Position numbers and translations under genes: made by a program | The notes under the pieces: model-generated | Databases searched by the model: none | What the model was told of the DNA's origin: nothing | The model's input: only the letters and a program-made list of their open reading frames with translations | From: CAYPYI01 sp964415085 | Lineage (GTDB): Bacteria; Bacillota; Clostridia; Tissierellales; Tissierellaceae | DNA: 58,576 bases | Reading direction: 5' to 3' | NCBI GenBank assembly: GCA_964415085.1 | Contig: CAYPYI010000003.1 | Span: forward strand, 1-58,576 | Shown here: one piece after another, positions 27,818 through 37,144 of the stretch | Numbering within the stretch: the stretch's first letter is position 1 | Layout of the letters: each line of letters starts with the position of its first letter

Positions 27818-29275
27818 ATGATGACTTTTCTAAGAAATTATGGATGGCTTTTTGGTAACCTATTATGGATTAATATGTTACTTGCAATTCTTTTGATTTT
27901 TTTTGAAAGAAGAAATCCTACTGTAACATTACTATGGATAATGGTTCTTATGTTTTTACCAGGTGTAGGATTTATATTATATTTATTTTTAGGTCAAGAT
28001 TTATCTAAAAAGAAAATGTTTGAAATCAAAGAAAAAGAAGATGAGTACTATAAGAATATGATAACCAATCAGTATAAGGATATTGATGATGGAATTTTCC
28101 ATAAAATGAATCCTAATTTTTATAGATATGAAGACTTAATTAGAATGCAACTTAGAAGCAGTAAATCATATTACACTCATAATAATGAAGTTGATATATA
28201 TTTTAATGGAGATGATAAGTTTGCAGCTTTATTAGAAAGTATAAAAAAAGCTGAGGACTATATTTATATTCAGTACTATATCTTCAAAAGTGATGGTATA
28301 GGAAACAAAATAATTGATGAACTTATAAAGAAATCTAACGAAGGTGTTGAGGTTAAATTTTTAGTAGATGGAATGGGTGGAAGAAACTTATCTAGAAAAG
28401 CTAAAAAGAGAATGAAAGAAAATGGTATAGATGTTGCTATTTTTTTTCCACCATTTGTTCCACTTATTAGTGTTAGGATAAACTATAGAAATCACAGAAA
28501 ATTATGTGTTATAGATGGTAAAGTCGGATTTGTAGGTGGATTTAATGTAGGAGATGAATATTTAGGACTTTATAAAAAATTCGGGCATTGGAGAGATACT
28601 CATATAAAGATAGTAGGCTCAGCCGTAGCAAGCTTACAGTGGAGGTTTTATTTAGACTGGAGGTTTGCATCGAGAACAGAGTTAAAGGCTAACAGAAGCT
28701 ATTTACATGACCATGAGATGGAAGATAAAGCTGGTATACAGATAGTATCTAGTGGACCAGACTCAAAATGGCCAAGTGTTAAAGATGGGTATCTAAAATT
28801 AATATCAGATGCGAAGAAAAAGTTGTATATAGAAACGCCGTACTTTATACCAGATGATAGTATGTTTGAGGCTTTACGTCTTGCTGCATTGTCGGGAGTA
28901 GATGTAAGAGTTATGATTCCAAATAAACCAGATCATATATTTGTTTATTGGGCAGGATTAAGTTATATTGGGGAATTGCTTCAAGCAGGTGTTAGGTTTT
29001 ATACTTATGAAAATGGATTTTTACACTCAAAAGTCTTTATATCAGATGATTATGTATCAAGTGTTGGTACAGCAAATCTCGATATTAGAAGCTTTGAGTT
29101 AAATTTTGAAGTTAATGCTTTTATTTATGATAAAGAAGTAAACAAAAAGTTAACAGATAATTTCCTAAAAGATTTAGAAATATGTCAAGAAATTACAAAA
29201 GAAAAGTATGCAAATAGGTCATTAATTATAAAAATCAAAGAATCTTTTTCAAGACTATTATCGCCTATTTTGTAG
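27818..29275 (+). CDS. cls: Cardiolipin synthase
   Basis: Membrane phospholipase-D-type enzyme joining two phosphatidylglycerols into cardiolipin. It has two N-terminal membrane helices (about 12-29 and 36-58). The two HKD motifs are HRKLCVIDGKVGFVGG (around 225) and HSKVFISDDYVSSVGTAN (around 402). The 485 aa match the family. It has its own terminator and no close partner. The first of two adjacent ATG codons is used here. Confidence 0.93.
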   Translation: MMTFLRNYGWLFGNLLWINMLLAILLIFFERRNPTVTLLWIMVLMFLPGVGFILYLFLGQDLSKKKMFEIKEKEDEYYKNMITNQYKDIDDGIFHKMNPNFYRYEDLIRMQLRSSKSYYTHNNEVDIYFNGDDKFAALLESIKKAEDYIYIQYYIFKSDGIGNKIIDELIKKSNEGVEVKFLVDGMGGRNLSRKAKKRMKENGIDVAIFFPPFVPLISVRINYRNHRKLCVIDGKVGFVGGFNVGDEYLGLYKKFGHWRDTHIKIVGSAVASLQWRFYLDWRFASRTELKANRSYLHDHEMEDKAGIQIVSSGPDSKWPSVKDGYLKLISDAKKKLYIETPYFIPDDSMFEALRLAALSGVDVRVMIPNKPDHIFVYWAGLSYIGELLQAGVRFYTYENGFLHSKVFISDDYVSSVGTANLDIRSFELNFEVNAFIYDKEVNKKLTDNFLKDLEICQEITKEKYANRSLIIKIKESFSRLLSPIL

Positions 29276-29303
29276 GTTATAACTGGATATGTAAAAAATA
29301 TTT

Positions 29304-29336
29304 AAACTACTAGTATAAAAGTGCTGGTAGTTTTTT
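29304..29336 (+). terminator. Terminator after cardiolipin synthase
   Basis: ACTACTAG (29306-29313) pairs with CTGGTAGT (29324-29331), one G-T pair, then TTTTTT. Confidence 0.75.
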
Positions 29337-29392
29337 CGTTTTTGTACTATAATAGTTATGAAAAGGTTTTCACTTAAATTGTTGTAAAATAC

Positions 29393-29421
29393 TTGACTTC
29401 ATCACATTATAGTGCTACTAT
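29393..29421 (+). promoter_or_regulatory. Upstream promoter of the opp operon
   Basis: TTGACT (29393-29398), 17-nt spacer, TACTAT (29416-29421). An imperfect inverted repeat, CTACTATA...TATTGTAG (29415-29435), covers the -10 and probable start and could be an operator. Confidence 0.6.
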
Positions 29422-29497
29422 ATACTGTATTGTAGTGTAAAATGCAATGAGAAATTATGTTTTAAAATTAACTTAAATTTTAAAATATATTACTAAC

Positions 29498-29526
29498 TTG
29501 ACATTACTTTTTATATTTTATATACT
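29498..29526 (+). promoter_or_regulatory. Downstream promoter of the opp operon
   Basis: TTGACA (29498-29503), 17-nt spacer, TATACT (29521-29526). It is near-consensus and would give a leader of about 275 nt before oppA. Confidence 0.7.
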
Positions 29527-29807
29527 AATAAAAATCATCAAATTTCTCATTAAATTAAATTGGTTAAATTTAATCAAAATCTAAAAGTGATAAAATGTGA
29601 TAAAATCATCCAAAAATAATAAAAATTTAAATGAAGACTAATTAAATTACATAAATTAAACTTGTAGTTTAAATTTTCATAACTATTCACTGTATCACTC
29701 TACAATGATAGTAGAATACTTATTTACTGTCATACAAAAATGTTTATATATAGCAATATTCGCTATATTAAATAATAAAACATATATAAATAAGGGGGAA
29801 AAGAATA

Positions 29808-31715
29808 ATGAATAAGAAAAAAAGTTTAGCACTTTTACTTGTTTTAGCAATGGCAATATCAGTATTTGCTGCAGGTTGTGGTAAAAAAGACCCAGCAAAT
29901 CCAGCAGAGCCATCAGATCCAGGTAATGGTGAGACTCCACAAGATGAAACAGGCGAAGCAACTGGCCAAATCACTATTGGACAAAGTACAGAAATGACAG
30001 GAGAATGGGGAAGCTCATACTTCCAAAACAACGCTGCAGATAAGGCAATAAGAGATCTTATTTACGGATATGCAACTGTTGAATATGATAAAGACGGTCA
30101 ATTCCACTTAAATGAGACTGTTGTTGAAAATCATGAAGAAACAGAAAATGAAGACGGTTCTAAAACTCACAAATTCATTATAAAAGAAGATTTAACTTAT
30201 GATGACGGAACACCAATAACAGCTAAGGATTACGTTGCAAGCATAATGTTTTGGTCTTCAAGTGTAATTGGAGATATGGGTGGAGGAAATACTGCAGGAC
30301 AAGACTTTGTAGGATGGAATGAGTTTGCTACAGGTGAATCAAAAATATTCCCAGGAGTTAACTTATTAGGAGATTATGAATTTGCATTTACATTTGATCC
30401 ATCAAAGGTTCCATACTTCTATGAATTAGCAGTGGCTAGTGCTGGACCTTTAAAATTAGATTTCTGGACAGATGAAACAGTAGATATTTTAGACGATGGA
30501 GAAGGATGTTACTTCACTGATAACTTCACAGTAGAAAACTTTGAAGATAGAATCAATGAAGCAAGAAGAGAAGTTCCAAGACCATCAACAGGACCTTATT
30601 ACTTAAAAAGTTATGATGAAGCTACTAAAACAGCAGTAGTTGAAGTAAACGAATCATTTAAAGGTAACTTTGAAGGAGTAAAACCTAGAATAAAAACTAT
30701 AATTCAAAAGAAAGTTACAGATCAAACATCTTTAGACGAATTAGCAGTAGGTTCAATAGATATACTTCCTAAATTATCATCAGGAGTAGACATTAACGGA
30801 GCATTTAACTTACATGATCAAGGTGGATATTCTTTCTCAGAATACCCAAGAGCTGGTTATGGTAACATTAGATTCTCATGTGACTTTGGACCAACAGCAG
30901 ATAAAGAAGTTCGTCAAGCATTAGCTCACTTATTAGATAGAAATGAATTCGCGAAATCATTCACTGGTGGATTTGGTACAGTTGTACACGGACCATACGG
31001 AGAAGGATCATGGTTCTATCAAGAAACTAAGTCAGAATTAGAAAGTCAAATTAACCAATATCCATATGACTTAGAAAAAGCTAAGCAATTATTAGATGAA
31101 GCTGGATGGAATTTAGATGCAAATGGTGGAGCTTATGAATCAGGTCTACGTCACAAAAAAGATGCTGATGGAAATATAGTACCACTAGTAATTGAATGGG
31201 CATCAACAGAAAATAACGAAGTATCTGACTTACTAGTTATTAAATTACAAGAAAACCCAGACTTAGAAGAAGCTGGAATTAAAATAAATCAAACAGCTAT
31301 GGCGTTTGGTGAATTATTAAACTACATGTATAGAGATGCAACTCAAGGTGATAAATATGGAGTTCCTTCATACCATATGTTCAACTTAGCATCAAACTTC
31401 CCAGTAATTTATGACAGAAAAAATGATGTAACAACAGATGATTCAATGATAAAAAGAGGATATAATGTAAACAGATTAAAAGACAAAGATTTAGAGCAAG
31501 CTGCTTTAGATATGGTTTATATTAATCCAGGTGATACTGAAACATTTAAAGAAAAATTCGTAGAATTTATAGTTAGATGGAATGATTTATTACCAGATTT
31601 ACCATTATACTCAAATCAATATCATGATTTCTACAATGAAAAATTAAAAGATTATGAACCAACAGCTTTCTACGATGTAACTATGGCATTAATATATGCT
31701 TACGTAGAAGAATAG
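29808..31715 (+). CDS. oppA: Oligopeptide-binding lipoprotein (ABC substrate-binding protein)
   Basis: Family 5 extracellular solute-binding protein, 635 aa, that captures peptides for the permease. It has a signal peptide with lipobox FAAGC (Cys about residue 24), then a flexible Pro/Glu/Gly-rich linker (to about 50) and the binding domain. It is longer than the common 540-600 aa. It is the first gene of a five-gene operon with two promoters upstream. A hairpin after it probably makes its mRNA more abundant than that of the permease genes. The peptide specificity cannot be read. Confidence 0.92.
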   Translation: MNKKKSLALLLVLAMAISVFAAGCGKKDPANPAEPSDPGNGETPQDETGEATGQITIGQSTEMTGEWGSSYFQNNAADKAIRDLIYGYATVEYDKDGQFHLNETVVENHEETENEDGSKTHKFIIKEDLTYDDGTPITAKDYVASIMFWSSSVIGDMGGGNTAGQDFVGWNEFATGESKIFPGVNLLGDYEFAFTFDPSKVPYFYELAVASAGPLKLDFWTDETVDILDDGEGCYFTDNFTVENFEDRINEARREVPRPSTGPYYLKSYDEATKTAVVEVNESFKGNFEGVKPRIKTIIQKKVTDQTSLDELAVGSIDILPKLSSGVDINGAFNLHDQGGYSFSEYPRAGYGNIRFSCDFGPTADKEVRQALAHLLDRNEFAKSFTGGFGTVVHGPYGEGSWFYQETKSELESQINQYPYDLEKAKQLLDEAGWNLDANGGAYESGLRHKKDADGNIVPLVIEWASTENNEVSDLLVIKLQENPDLEEAGIKINQTAMAFGELLNYMYRDATQGDKYGVPSYHMFNLASNFPVIYDRKNDVTTDDSMIKRGYNVNRLKDKDLEQAALDMVYINPGDTETFKEKFVEFIVRWNDLLPDLPLYSNQYHDFYNEKLKDYEPTAFYDVTMALIYAYVEE

Positions 31716-31743
31716 AATATAAGAAAAACCAATAGTTCTAAAC

Positions 31744-31776
31744 AAAATAGGGTATTTGATAATACCCTATTTTACA
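31744..31776 (+). terminator. Intercistronic hairpin between oppA and oppB
   Basis: AAAATAGGGTATT (31744-31756) and AATACCCTATTTT (31761-31773) form a perfect 13-bp stem with a TGAT loop and only a short T tract. Such hairpins after a binding-protein gene usually act as partial terminators and mRNA stabilisers. Confidence 0.75.
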
Positions 31777-31804
31777 TAAATATTGAAGTTAGGAAGGTGG
31801 TAAT

Positions 31805-32791
31805 ATGGCAAAGTATATAACAAAAAGGGTTTTATACATGGTATTAGTGTTCTTAGTAATGTCATTAGTGCTATTTTTTGTATATAATTTAGTACCAGGA
31901 GATCCAGCAAGAGCTGAGATAGAACAATATAAAGAAACTTTGACAGCAGAACAATATGATGCATTGTATCAGAAAACACGTGAGAAGATGGGTTTAGATA
32001 AGCCAATGCATATAAGATATTTAAAATGGATAACAGCTATGTTACAAGGTGATTTAGGAAAATCATTAAGATATAAACAAGATGTTATTGATGTAATAAG
32101 AAATCCAATGAAAACGACAGTATTTATAAATATATTTGCTGTTACTTTAGCTTTAGGAATAACTATACCTTTAGGAATATATAGTGCAGTAAATAGAAAT
32201 TCTACATCAGATAAGGTAATACAGGTTTTGACCGTAATAGGTTATAGTATACCAGGATTTATAGTAGGTTTATTACTAATTTATATATTCGCAGTAAAAC
32301 TTAGAATTTTCCCGGTAAGTGGAATGGTCACACCAAACTTCACAGGAACAGAATGGGAAATATTTAAAGACAAGATGTGGCACTTAGCGTTACCTTTAAT
32401 GGCTATGACAATATCATCTCTAGGTGGTATGACAAGACATGTTAGAGCATCAATGTCTGACGCACTTTCAATGGATTACATAACTACAGCTAGAGCTAAG
32501 GGTGTTAAGGAAAGAGTAGTTATTTTATCCCACGCATGGAGAAATGCATTACTTCCTGTTATAACAATGATTATAGGTTGGATAGTAAGTGTATTCAGTG
32601 GTTCAATTGTAATTGAGTCCATGTTCGGTATACCAGGAATTGGTAAACTATTATTCGATTCGCTAATGAATCAAGACTATAATGTTGCTCTTGCAGTTCA
32701 GATGTTTTATATTGCACTGACTGTAGTGTCTAACTTAATAATTGACTTAAGTTATGGTTTAGTAGACCCAAGAGTAAGAATAGATCAGTAA
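31805..32791 (+). CDS. oppB: Oligopeptide ABC transporter permease OppB
   Basis: Inner-membrane permease subunit, 328 aa, with about six membrane helices. The N-terminal helix region (RVLYMVLVFLVMSLVLFFVY) is followed by VPGDPAR, typical of OppB/DppB. The coupling helix near ARAKGVKERVVILSHAWRN contacts the ATPases. The C-terminal DPRVRID ending is characteristic. It pairs with the unusual OppC encoded 15 nt downstream. Confidence 0.95.
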   Translation: MAKYITKRVLYMVLVFLVMSLVLFFVYNLVPGDPARAEIEQYKETLTAEQYDALYQKTREKMGLDKPMHIRYLKWITAMLQGDLGKSLRYKQDVIDVIRNPMKTTVFINIFAVTLALGITIPLGIYSAVNRNSTSDKVIQVLTVIGYSIPGFIVGLLLIYIFAVKLRIFPVSGMVTPNFTGTEWEIFKDKMWHLALPLMAMTISSLGGMTRHVRASMSDALSMDYITTARAKGVKERVVILSHAWRNALLPVITMIIGWIVSVFSGSIVIESMFGIPGIGKLLFDSLMNQDYNVALAVQMFYIALTVVSNLIIDLSYGLVDPRVRIDQ

Positions 32792-32806
32792 TGGAGGTGG
32801 GGTAAA

Positions 32807-34642
32807 GTGAAAAAAGATAGAAAAGATAGAAGAAGTTTCTTTAATCTTGTACTTATAGATATGTTCGGTGGAAGAGAAAAAATGTACATGTTAGAAGAAG
32901 AACTTATGAAGGAAGAAGAAATACAAAGTCCGTTTATGACAACAGTAAGAACATTTATGTCAAATAAAACAGCAATGGTTGGGTTGATAATATTTTTATT
33001 AATATTACTAGCAGCTTTTATAGGACCAATGTTTCAACCAATAGATTTATCATTTGCTGAAACATCACAACAAAACGTAGCACCAGGATTTGACTTAATG
33101 AAGTTTCCACAAGAATTAAACGGTAAGATTGAAGATATAAGTGTTGGACCAACATTTACGATAGCAGCAGGTACAGATGGAAAAGTTTATACATGGGGTA
33201 AGACACAAATTAACCCTGCTATGGATTTAAAAAATGTACCTAAAATAGATGGTAAAGTAATTAAAGTATCAGCAGGTTTTGACCATGCTATGGCATTAAC
33301 AGAAGATGGAAAATTATATACTTGGGGTAGTGACAGATTAAAGCAAGTGTCAATACCTTCAGAAATAGCAAATTTAAATAATATAGTTGATATAGAAGCA
33401 GGTTATCAATTATCTCTTGTAGTGACAGAAGATGGAAAAACTTACCATATGGGTAATGTAAATAATAATGATTACAATGAAAATCATGAATATCAAGGAA
33501 AAATTGAAAAAATATCAGCTTCTTCAGCTGCAGTATTAGGTTTAACTAAAGATGGAAAAGCGGTTCATTTAGGATCATTACAAACTAATTTAAAAAATAT
33601 TCCAGAAGTAAAAGGAAAAGTAATTGATATTTCAAGTACTGCTAATACGATGGCATGCTTAGATGAAACAGGAGAAGTATATGTTTGGGGTAATGTTGGT
33701 AGATCAGGTTTAAAAGATATTCCGGTTCCTGAAAAAGGGAAAATAACTGGAATAGATGGTGGTAGAGCACATTATGTAGCATATACAGATGAAGGGGAAG
33801 CTTTAGCTTGGGGTACAAATTATTATAAACAAGCAGAAGTTCCAGCAAAAGTTAAAAAACATAATTTTGAAAAAATCTATACTAATTACTACCAAAACTA
33901 TGGTATCACGAAAGATGGAGATATAGTTACATGGGGACTAAAAGGTTACATGTGGGGTAGTGATGAACTAGGAAGAGATATATTTAATAGAGTACTAAAT
34001 GGTGGTAAAATGACTATAACAATAGGTGTTATATCAGTAATAATATCAACAATAATAGGAGTAATAGTTGGAGGAATTTCAGGATTCTTTGGTGGTAGAG
34101 TAGACCAAATATTACAAAGAATTTCAGAAATGGTAGGATCACTTCCATCATTACCACTTATAATGATATTATCAGCCATATTGGGAAATAGAGTAACTCC
34201 TGAACAGAGAATAAAACTTGTAATGGTTATATTTGGGGTATTAGGTTGGACAGGCTTACAAAGACTTGTTAGGTCCCAAGTATTATCCGTAAGAGAACAA
34301 GAGTATGTAGTAGCTGCAAGGGCTGTTGGAATTAAAGAAAGTCATATAGTATTCAAACATATAATTCCAAATGTTATATCAGTAATAATAGTTTCAGCAA
34401 CTTTAAGATTTGCTGGAAATATGTTATCTGAAGCAACATTATCATTCTTAGGATTTGGTGTACAACCACCACAACCTACATGGGGTAATATGTTAAATGG
34501 TGCTAATAACAGTACAGTTATACAGAACTTTTGGTGGAGATGGGTATTCACATCCATTGTACTTAGTGTTTGTGTAATATCTATAAACTTAATCGGTGAT
34601 GGACTGCGTGATGCAATCGATCCAAGATCTCAAGAACGTTAG
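32807..34642 (+). CDS. oppC: Oligopeptide ABC transporter permease OppC with an inserted RCC1-like beta-propeller
   Basis: Permease subunit, 611 aa, about twice the normal 300. The N-terminus is basic and cytoplasmic, and TM1 is about 56-76. Residues 106-380 form seven repeats of about 41 aa, each of the type G-K-I/V-x-x-I/V-S...T-x-D-G-K-V-Y-x-W-G, starting near 106, 149, 191, 231, 270, 311 and 353. That is the count of a full RCC1-type propeller. It runs directly into GSDELGRDIFNRV (384-396), the motif that normally follows TM1 by a short loop. The rest is an ordinary OppC with the coupling helix VVAARAVGIKESHIVFKH. The frame is continuous, with no sign of a join artefact. The positive-inside rule puts the propeller outside the membrane, near the peptide-binding protein; its function is unknown. 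Confidence 0.93.
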   Translation: MKKDRKDRRSFFNLVLIDMFGGREKMYMLEEELMKEEEIQSPFMTTVRTFMSNKTAMVGLIIFLLILLAAFIGPMFQPIDLSFAETSQQNVAPGFDLMKFPQELNGKIEDISVGPTFTIAAGTDGKVYTWGKTQINPAMDLKNVPKIDGKVIKVSAGFDHAMALTEDGKLYTWGSDRLKQVSIPSEIANLNNIVDIEAGYQLSLVVTEDGKTYHMGNVNNNDYNENHEYQGKIEKISASSAAVLGLTKDGKAVHLGSLQTNLKNIPEVKGKVIDISSTANTMACLDETGEVYVWGNVGRSGLKDIPVPEKGKITGIDGGRAHYVAYTDEGEALAWGTNYYKQAEVPAKVKKHNFEKIYTNYYQNYGITKDGDIVTWGLKGYMWGSDELGRDIFNRVLNGGKMTITIGVISVIISTIIGVIVGGISGFFGGRVDQILQRISEMVGSLPSLPLIMILSAILGNRVTPEQRIKLVMVIFGVLGWTGLQRLVRSQVLSVREQEYVVAARAVGIKESHIVFKHIIPNVISVIIVSATLRFAGNMLSEATLSFLGFGVQPPQPTWGNMLNGANNSTVIQNFWWRWVFTSIVLSVCVISINLIGDGLRDAIDPRSQER

Positions 34643-34654
34643 GAGGAAAAATAT

Positions 34655-35653
34655 ATGGCATTATTAGAAATTAACAATTTGCATACTTATTTTACTACTA
34701 AAAAGGGGATCGTTAAAGCAGTAAATGGTGTTTCTTACAGTGTAGAAGCAGGTAAGACTTTAGGGATCGTAGGAGAAAGTGGTAGTGGTAAAAGTGTATC
34801 CGCAATGAGTATTATAAAATTATTAGATGGAAATGGTTATGTAGCTGATGGAGATATAACTTTTGATGGTAAAGATTTGAAGAATATGAATATATCAGAT
34901 ATGAGAAAAATAAGAGGTAATGATATATCTGTTATATTCCAGGAACCAATGACATCATTAAATCCAGTTTTTACAATAGAAAGACAAGTGGCAGAGCCAT
35001 TTATTATACATCAAGGACTTAGTAAAAAAGAAGCTGCTGTAAAAGTAGTTGAGATGCTTAATTTAGTAAGGATACCAAATCCTGCAGATGTGGCTAAACA
35101 ATATCCTCACCAATTATCTGGTGGTATGAGACAACGTGTTATGATAGCTATGGCTTTAGCATGTGAGCCTAAGTTATTAATAGCAGATGAGCCAACTACA
35201 GCACTTGATGTAACAATACAAGCACAGATTTTAAGAATAATGAATAATTTAAAGGACACATTAGGTATGAGTATTTTATTTATAACTCACGATTTAGGAG
35301 TAATAAATGAAATGGCTGATGATGTTGCTGTAATGTATTGTGGTCAGGTTGTAGAAAAAGCACCAGTTAGAAATATATTTGGTAAGAAATCAAAATATTC
35401 ACACCCTTATACAGAAGGGCTTATGATTTCAGTACCAAGATTAGACACTCCTCCAGGAGCAAAATTACAAGCAATACAAGGATCAGTTCCGCATCCATTG
35501 AACTTGCCTAAGGGATGTAAATTCTCTCCAAGATGTAAATATGCAACAGATAAATGTAGAGAGAAGGAACCAGAAACATTAGAAGTGGAAGAAAATCACT
35601 TTATAAGATGTTTCTATCCAGAGAAAGGAGTGCGTTCTAATGGAGAAAACTAA
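34655..35653 (+). CDS. oppD: Oligopeptide ABC transporter ATPase OppD
   Basis: Cytoplasmic ATPase, 332 aa, of normal size. Walker A is GESGSGKS, Q-loop VIFQEPMTSLNP, signature LSGGMRQRVMIA, Walker B LLIADEPTTALD and H-loop FITHDLGV. The C-terminal oligopeptide domain has the cysteine cluster CKFSPRCKYATDKC with a later RCF, which in relatives binds an iron-sulfur cluster. AGGAGG precedes the ATG. It overlaps oppF by 14 nt. Confidence 0.95.
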   Translation: MALLEINNLHTYFTTKKGIVKAVNGVSYSVEAGKTLGIVGESGSGKSVSAMSIIKLLDGNGYVADGDITFDGKDLKNMNISDMRKIRGNDISVIFQEPMTSLNPVFTIERQVAEPFIIHQGLSKKEAAVKVVEMLNLVRIPNPADVAKQYPHQLSGGMRQRVMIAMALACEPKLLIADEPTTALDVTIQAQILRIMNNLKDTLGMSILFITHDLGVINEMADDVAVMYCGQVVEKAPVRNIFGKKSKYSHPYTEGLMISVPRLDTPPGAKLQAIQGSVPHPLNLPKGCKFSPRCKYATDKCREKEPETLEVEENHFIRCFYPEKGVRSNGEN

Positions 35654-37082
35654 TGATAAAAAAGTATTAATTAAAATAGATAATTTAAGACAATATTTTA
35701 ATGTTAAGAGTTCAGGATTTAGAGCTAAAAAAAGATATGTAAGAGCTAATGATGGAATTTCTATAGAAATATTGGAAGGTGAAACATTTGGACTTGTAGG
35801 TGAATCAGGATGTGGTAAATCTACATTAGGAAGAAGTTTATTACAGTTATATGAACAAACAGGTGGTAGAACAATATATTATGGTAAAAAAATAGAGGAA
35901 GTTAATCCAAATTATATCCATAAATATATTAAAGATTTTGGAAAAGAAAAATCAAGACTTTCAACTTTAGAAACAGAAATGCTTGAAAAAGAAAAAGCTA
36001 TTGAAGTTATAGATGTTGATGATAGAGAAGCAAGACAAGAAGCACATGATGAATATAACGTAATAGATAATGATTATAATAATACCTATAAGACTTTAGT
36101 TGGTCTAGCAGGAGCTTTATACTTAGAAGATGATGTAGAAAAAGTGTCTGATTTATTAAGTAAAGAATATAAAGCAAGATTAGATTTATTTAATGCTGAA
36201 AAAGCTGGTAAGAATACAGACAAAGAAAAGAAAAATTTAGAATTAGCTCAAGAAGAAATAAAAAAAGCTAAAGAAAAATTTAAATCTCATGAAGATTTTG
36301 AATTGTTGGAAAGTAGGATAGAGGATGGAATAGACTTAACTCTTTTAGATACTGAAGAGATGAGACACTTAAGAAAAGAATTACAATTAATATTCCAAGA
36401 TCCATACTCATCATTAAATCCTAAAATGACAGTAGGTCAAATAATTTCAGAAGGACTTTTTGCTCATGATATGTTTAGCAAAAGAGATGATGAACTTCAA
36501 GAATATGTAATTGACACAATGGAAGCTTGTGGATTAGCATCATATTTCTTGCACAGGTATCCACATCAATTCTCTGGTGGACAAAGACAGAGAATTGGTA
36601 TAGCTAGAAGTGTTGCTTTAAAACCAGATTTTATTGTTTGTGACGAAGCTGTATCAGCACTAGATGTTTCTATTCAGTCTCAAATAATAAACTTATTATT
36701 AAATTTAAAAGAAAAAGAAAACTTAACATATATGTTTATATCACATGATTTAAGTGTTATAAAATATATAAGTGATAGGGTAGGAGTAATGTATTTAGGT
36801 AGTATGGTAGAACTTGCGAATACAGAGAGCTTATATGCAAGACCAATGCATCCATATACAGAAGCTTTATTATCAGCGATTCCTACAACAGATGAAGAAA
36901 GAGGAGATGTAATTTTAATGGATGGAGATATTCCAAGTCCAATTAATCCTCCTTTAGGATGTAAATTCCATACAAGATGTAGGTATGCTACAGATATATG
37001 TAAAATCCAAATACCACAACTAGAAGAAGTTGAGCCAGGACATTTTGTAGCATGTCATCATAAACTAAATGAAGTTAAATAG
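35640..37082 (+). CDS. oppF: Oligopeptide ABC transporter ATPase OppF with a large helical insertion
   Basis: Partner ATPase, 480 aa; the usual length is about 320-330. Walker A GESGCGKST is at 54-62. The Q-loop sequence LQLIFQDPYSSLNP is at about 248-261, some 150 residues further away than usual. The extra part (about 88-237) is very charged, rich in Lys/Glu, and looks helical and coiled-coil (for example KNLELAQEEIKKAKEKFK). The remaining domain is ordinary: FSGGQRQRIGIA, FIVCDEAVSALD, FISHDLSV and a C-terminal CKFHTRC cluster. It is probably a helical bundle on the catalytic domain. AAAGGAG precedes the ATG. Confidence 0.93.
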   Translation: MEKTNDKKVLIKIDNLRQYFNVKSSGFRAKKRYVRANDGISIEILEGETFGLVGESGCGKSTLGRSLLQLYEQTGGRTIYYGKKIEEVNPNYIHKYIKDFGKEKSRLSTLETEMLEKEKAIEVIDVDDREARQEAHDEYNVIDNDYNNTYKTLVGLAGALYLEDDVEKVSDLLSKEYKARLDLFNAEKAGKNTDKEKKNLELAQEEIKKAKEKFKSHEDFELLESRIEDGIDLTLLDTEEMRHLRKELQLIFQDPYSSLNPKMTVGQIISEGLFAHDMFSKRDDELQEYVIDTMEACGLASYFLHRYPHQFSGGQRQRIGIARSVALKPDFIVCDEAVSALDVSIQSQIINLLLNLKEKENLTYMFISHDLSVIKYISDRVGVMYLGSMVELANTESLYARPMHPYTEALLSAIPTTDEERGDVILMDGDIPSPINPPLGCKFHTRCRYATDICKIQIPQLEEVEPGHFVACHHKLNEVK

Positions 37083-37087
37083 AAAAT

Positions 37088-37115
37088 TTGACTATTTATT
37101 CTTATCTAGTATAAT
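37088..37115 (+). promoter_or_regulatory. Promoter for the 84-aa membrane protein
   Basis: TTGACT (37088-37093), 16-nt spacer, TATAAT (37110-37115), immediately after the oppF stop. Confidence 0.7.
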
Positions 37116-37144
37116 GGATAAAAATAGAAAGGAATAAAGGATAT

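Larger units (their letters stand above)
29337..29807 (+). other. Long AT-rich 5' region of the opp operon
   Basis: There is no coding sequence in this stretch. It holds two tandem promoters (29393 and 29498), an inverted repeat over the first one, and a perfect tandem repeat of GTGATAAAAT (29587-29606) within the leader. The rest is A/T-rich with no recognisable riboswitch. The oppA ribosome-binding site AAGGGGG is at its end. Confidence 0.7.

Noticed and set aside
29695..30031. Reverse-strand open frames across the oppA start
   Set aside because: They are antisense to the oppA signal peptide and linker, have no ribosome-binding site and mirror its codon pattern.
32807..34642. OppC as two genes fused by an assembly error
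   Set aside because: The frame is open throughout, repeat seven runs directly into the GSDELGRD motif, and permease sequence on both sides belongs to a single OppC. A misjoin would not place a whole propeller so exactly.
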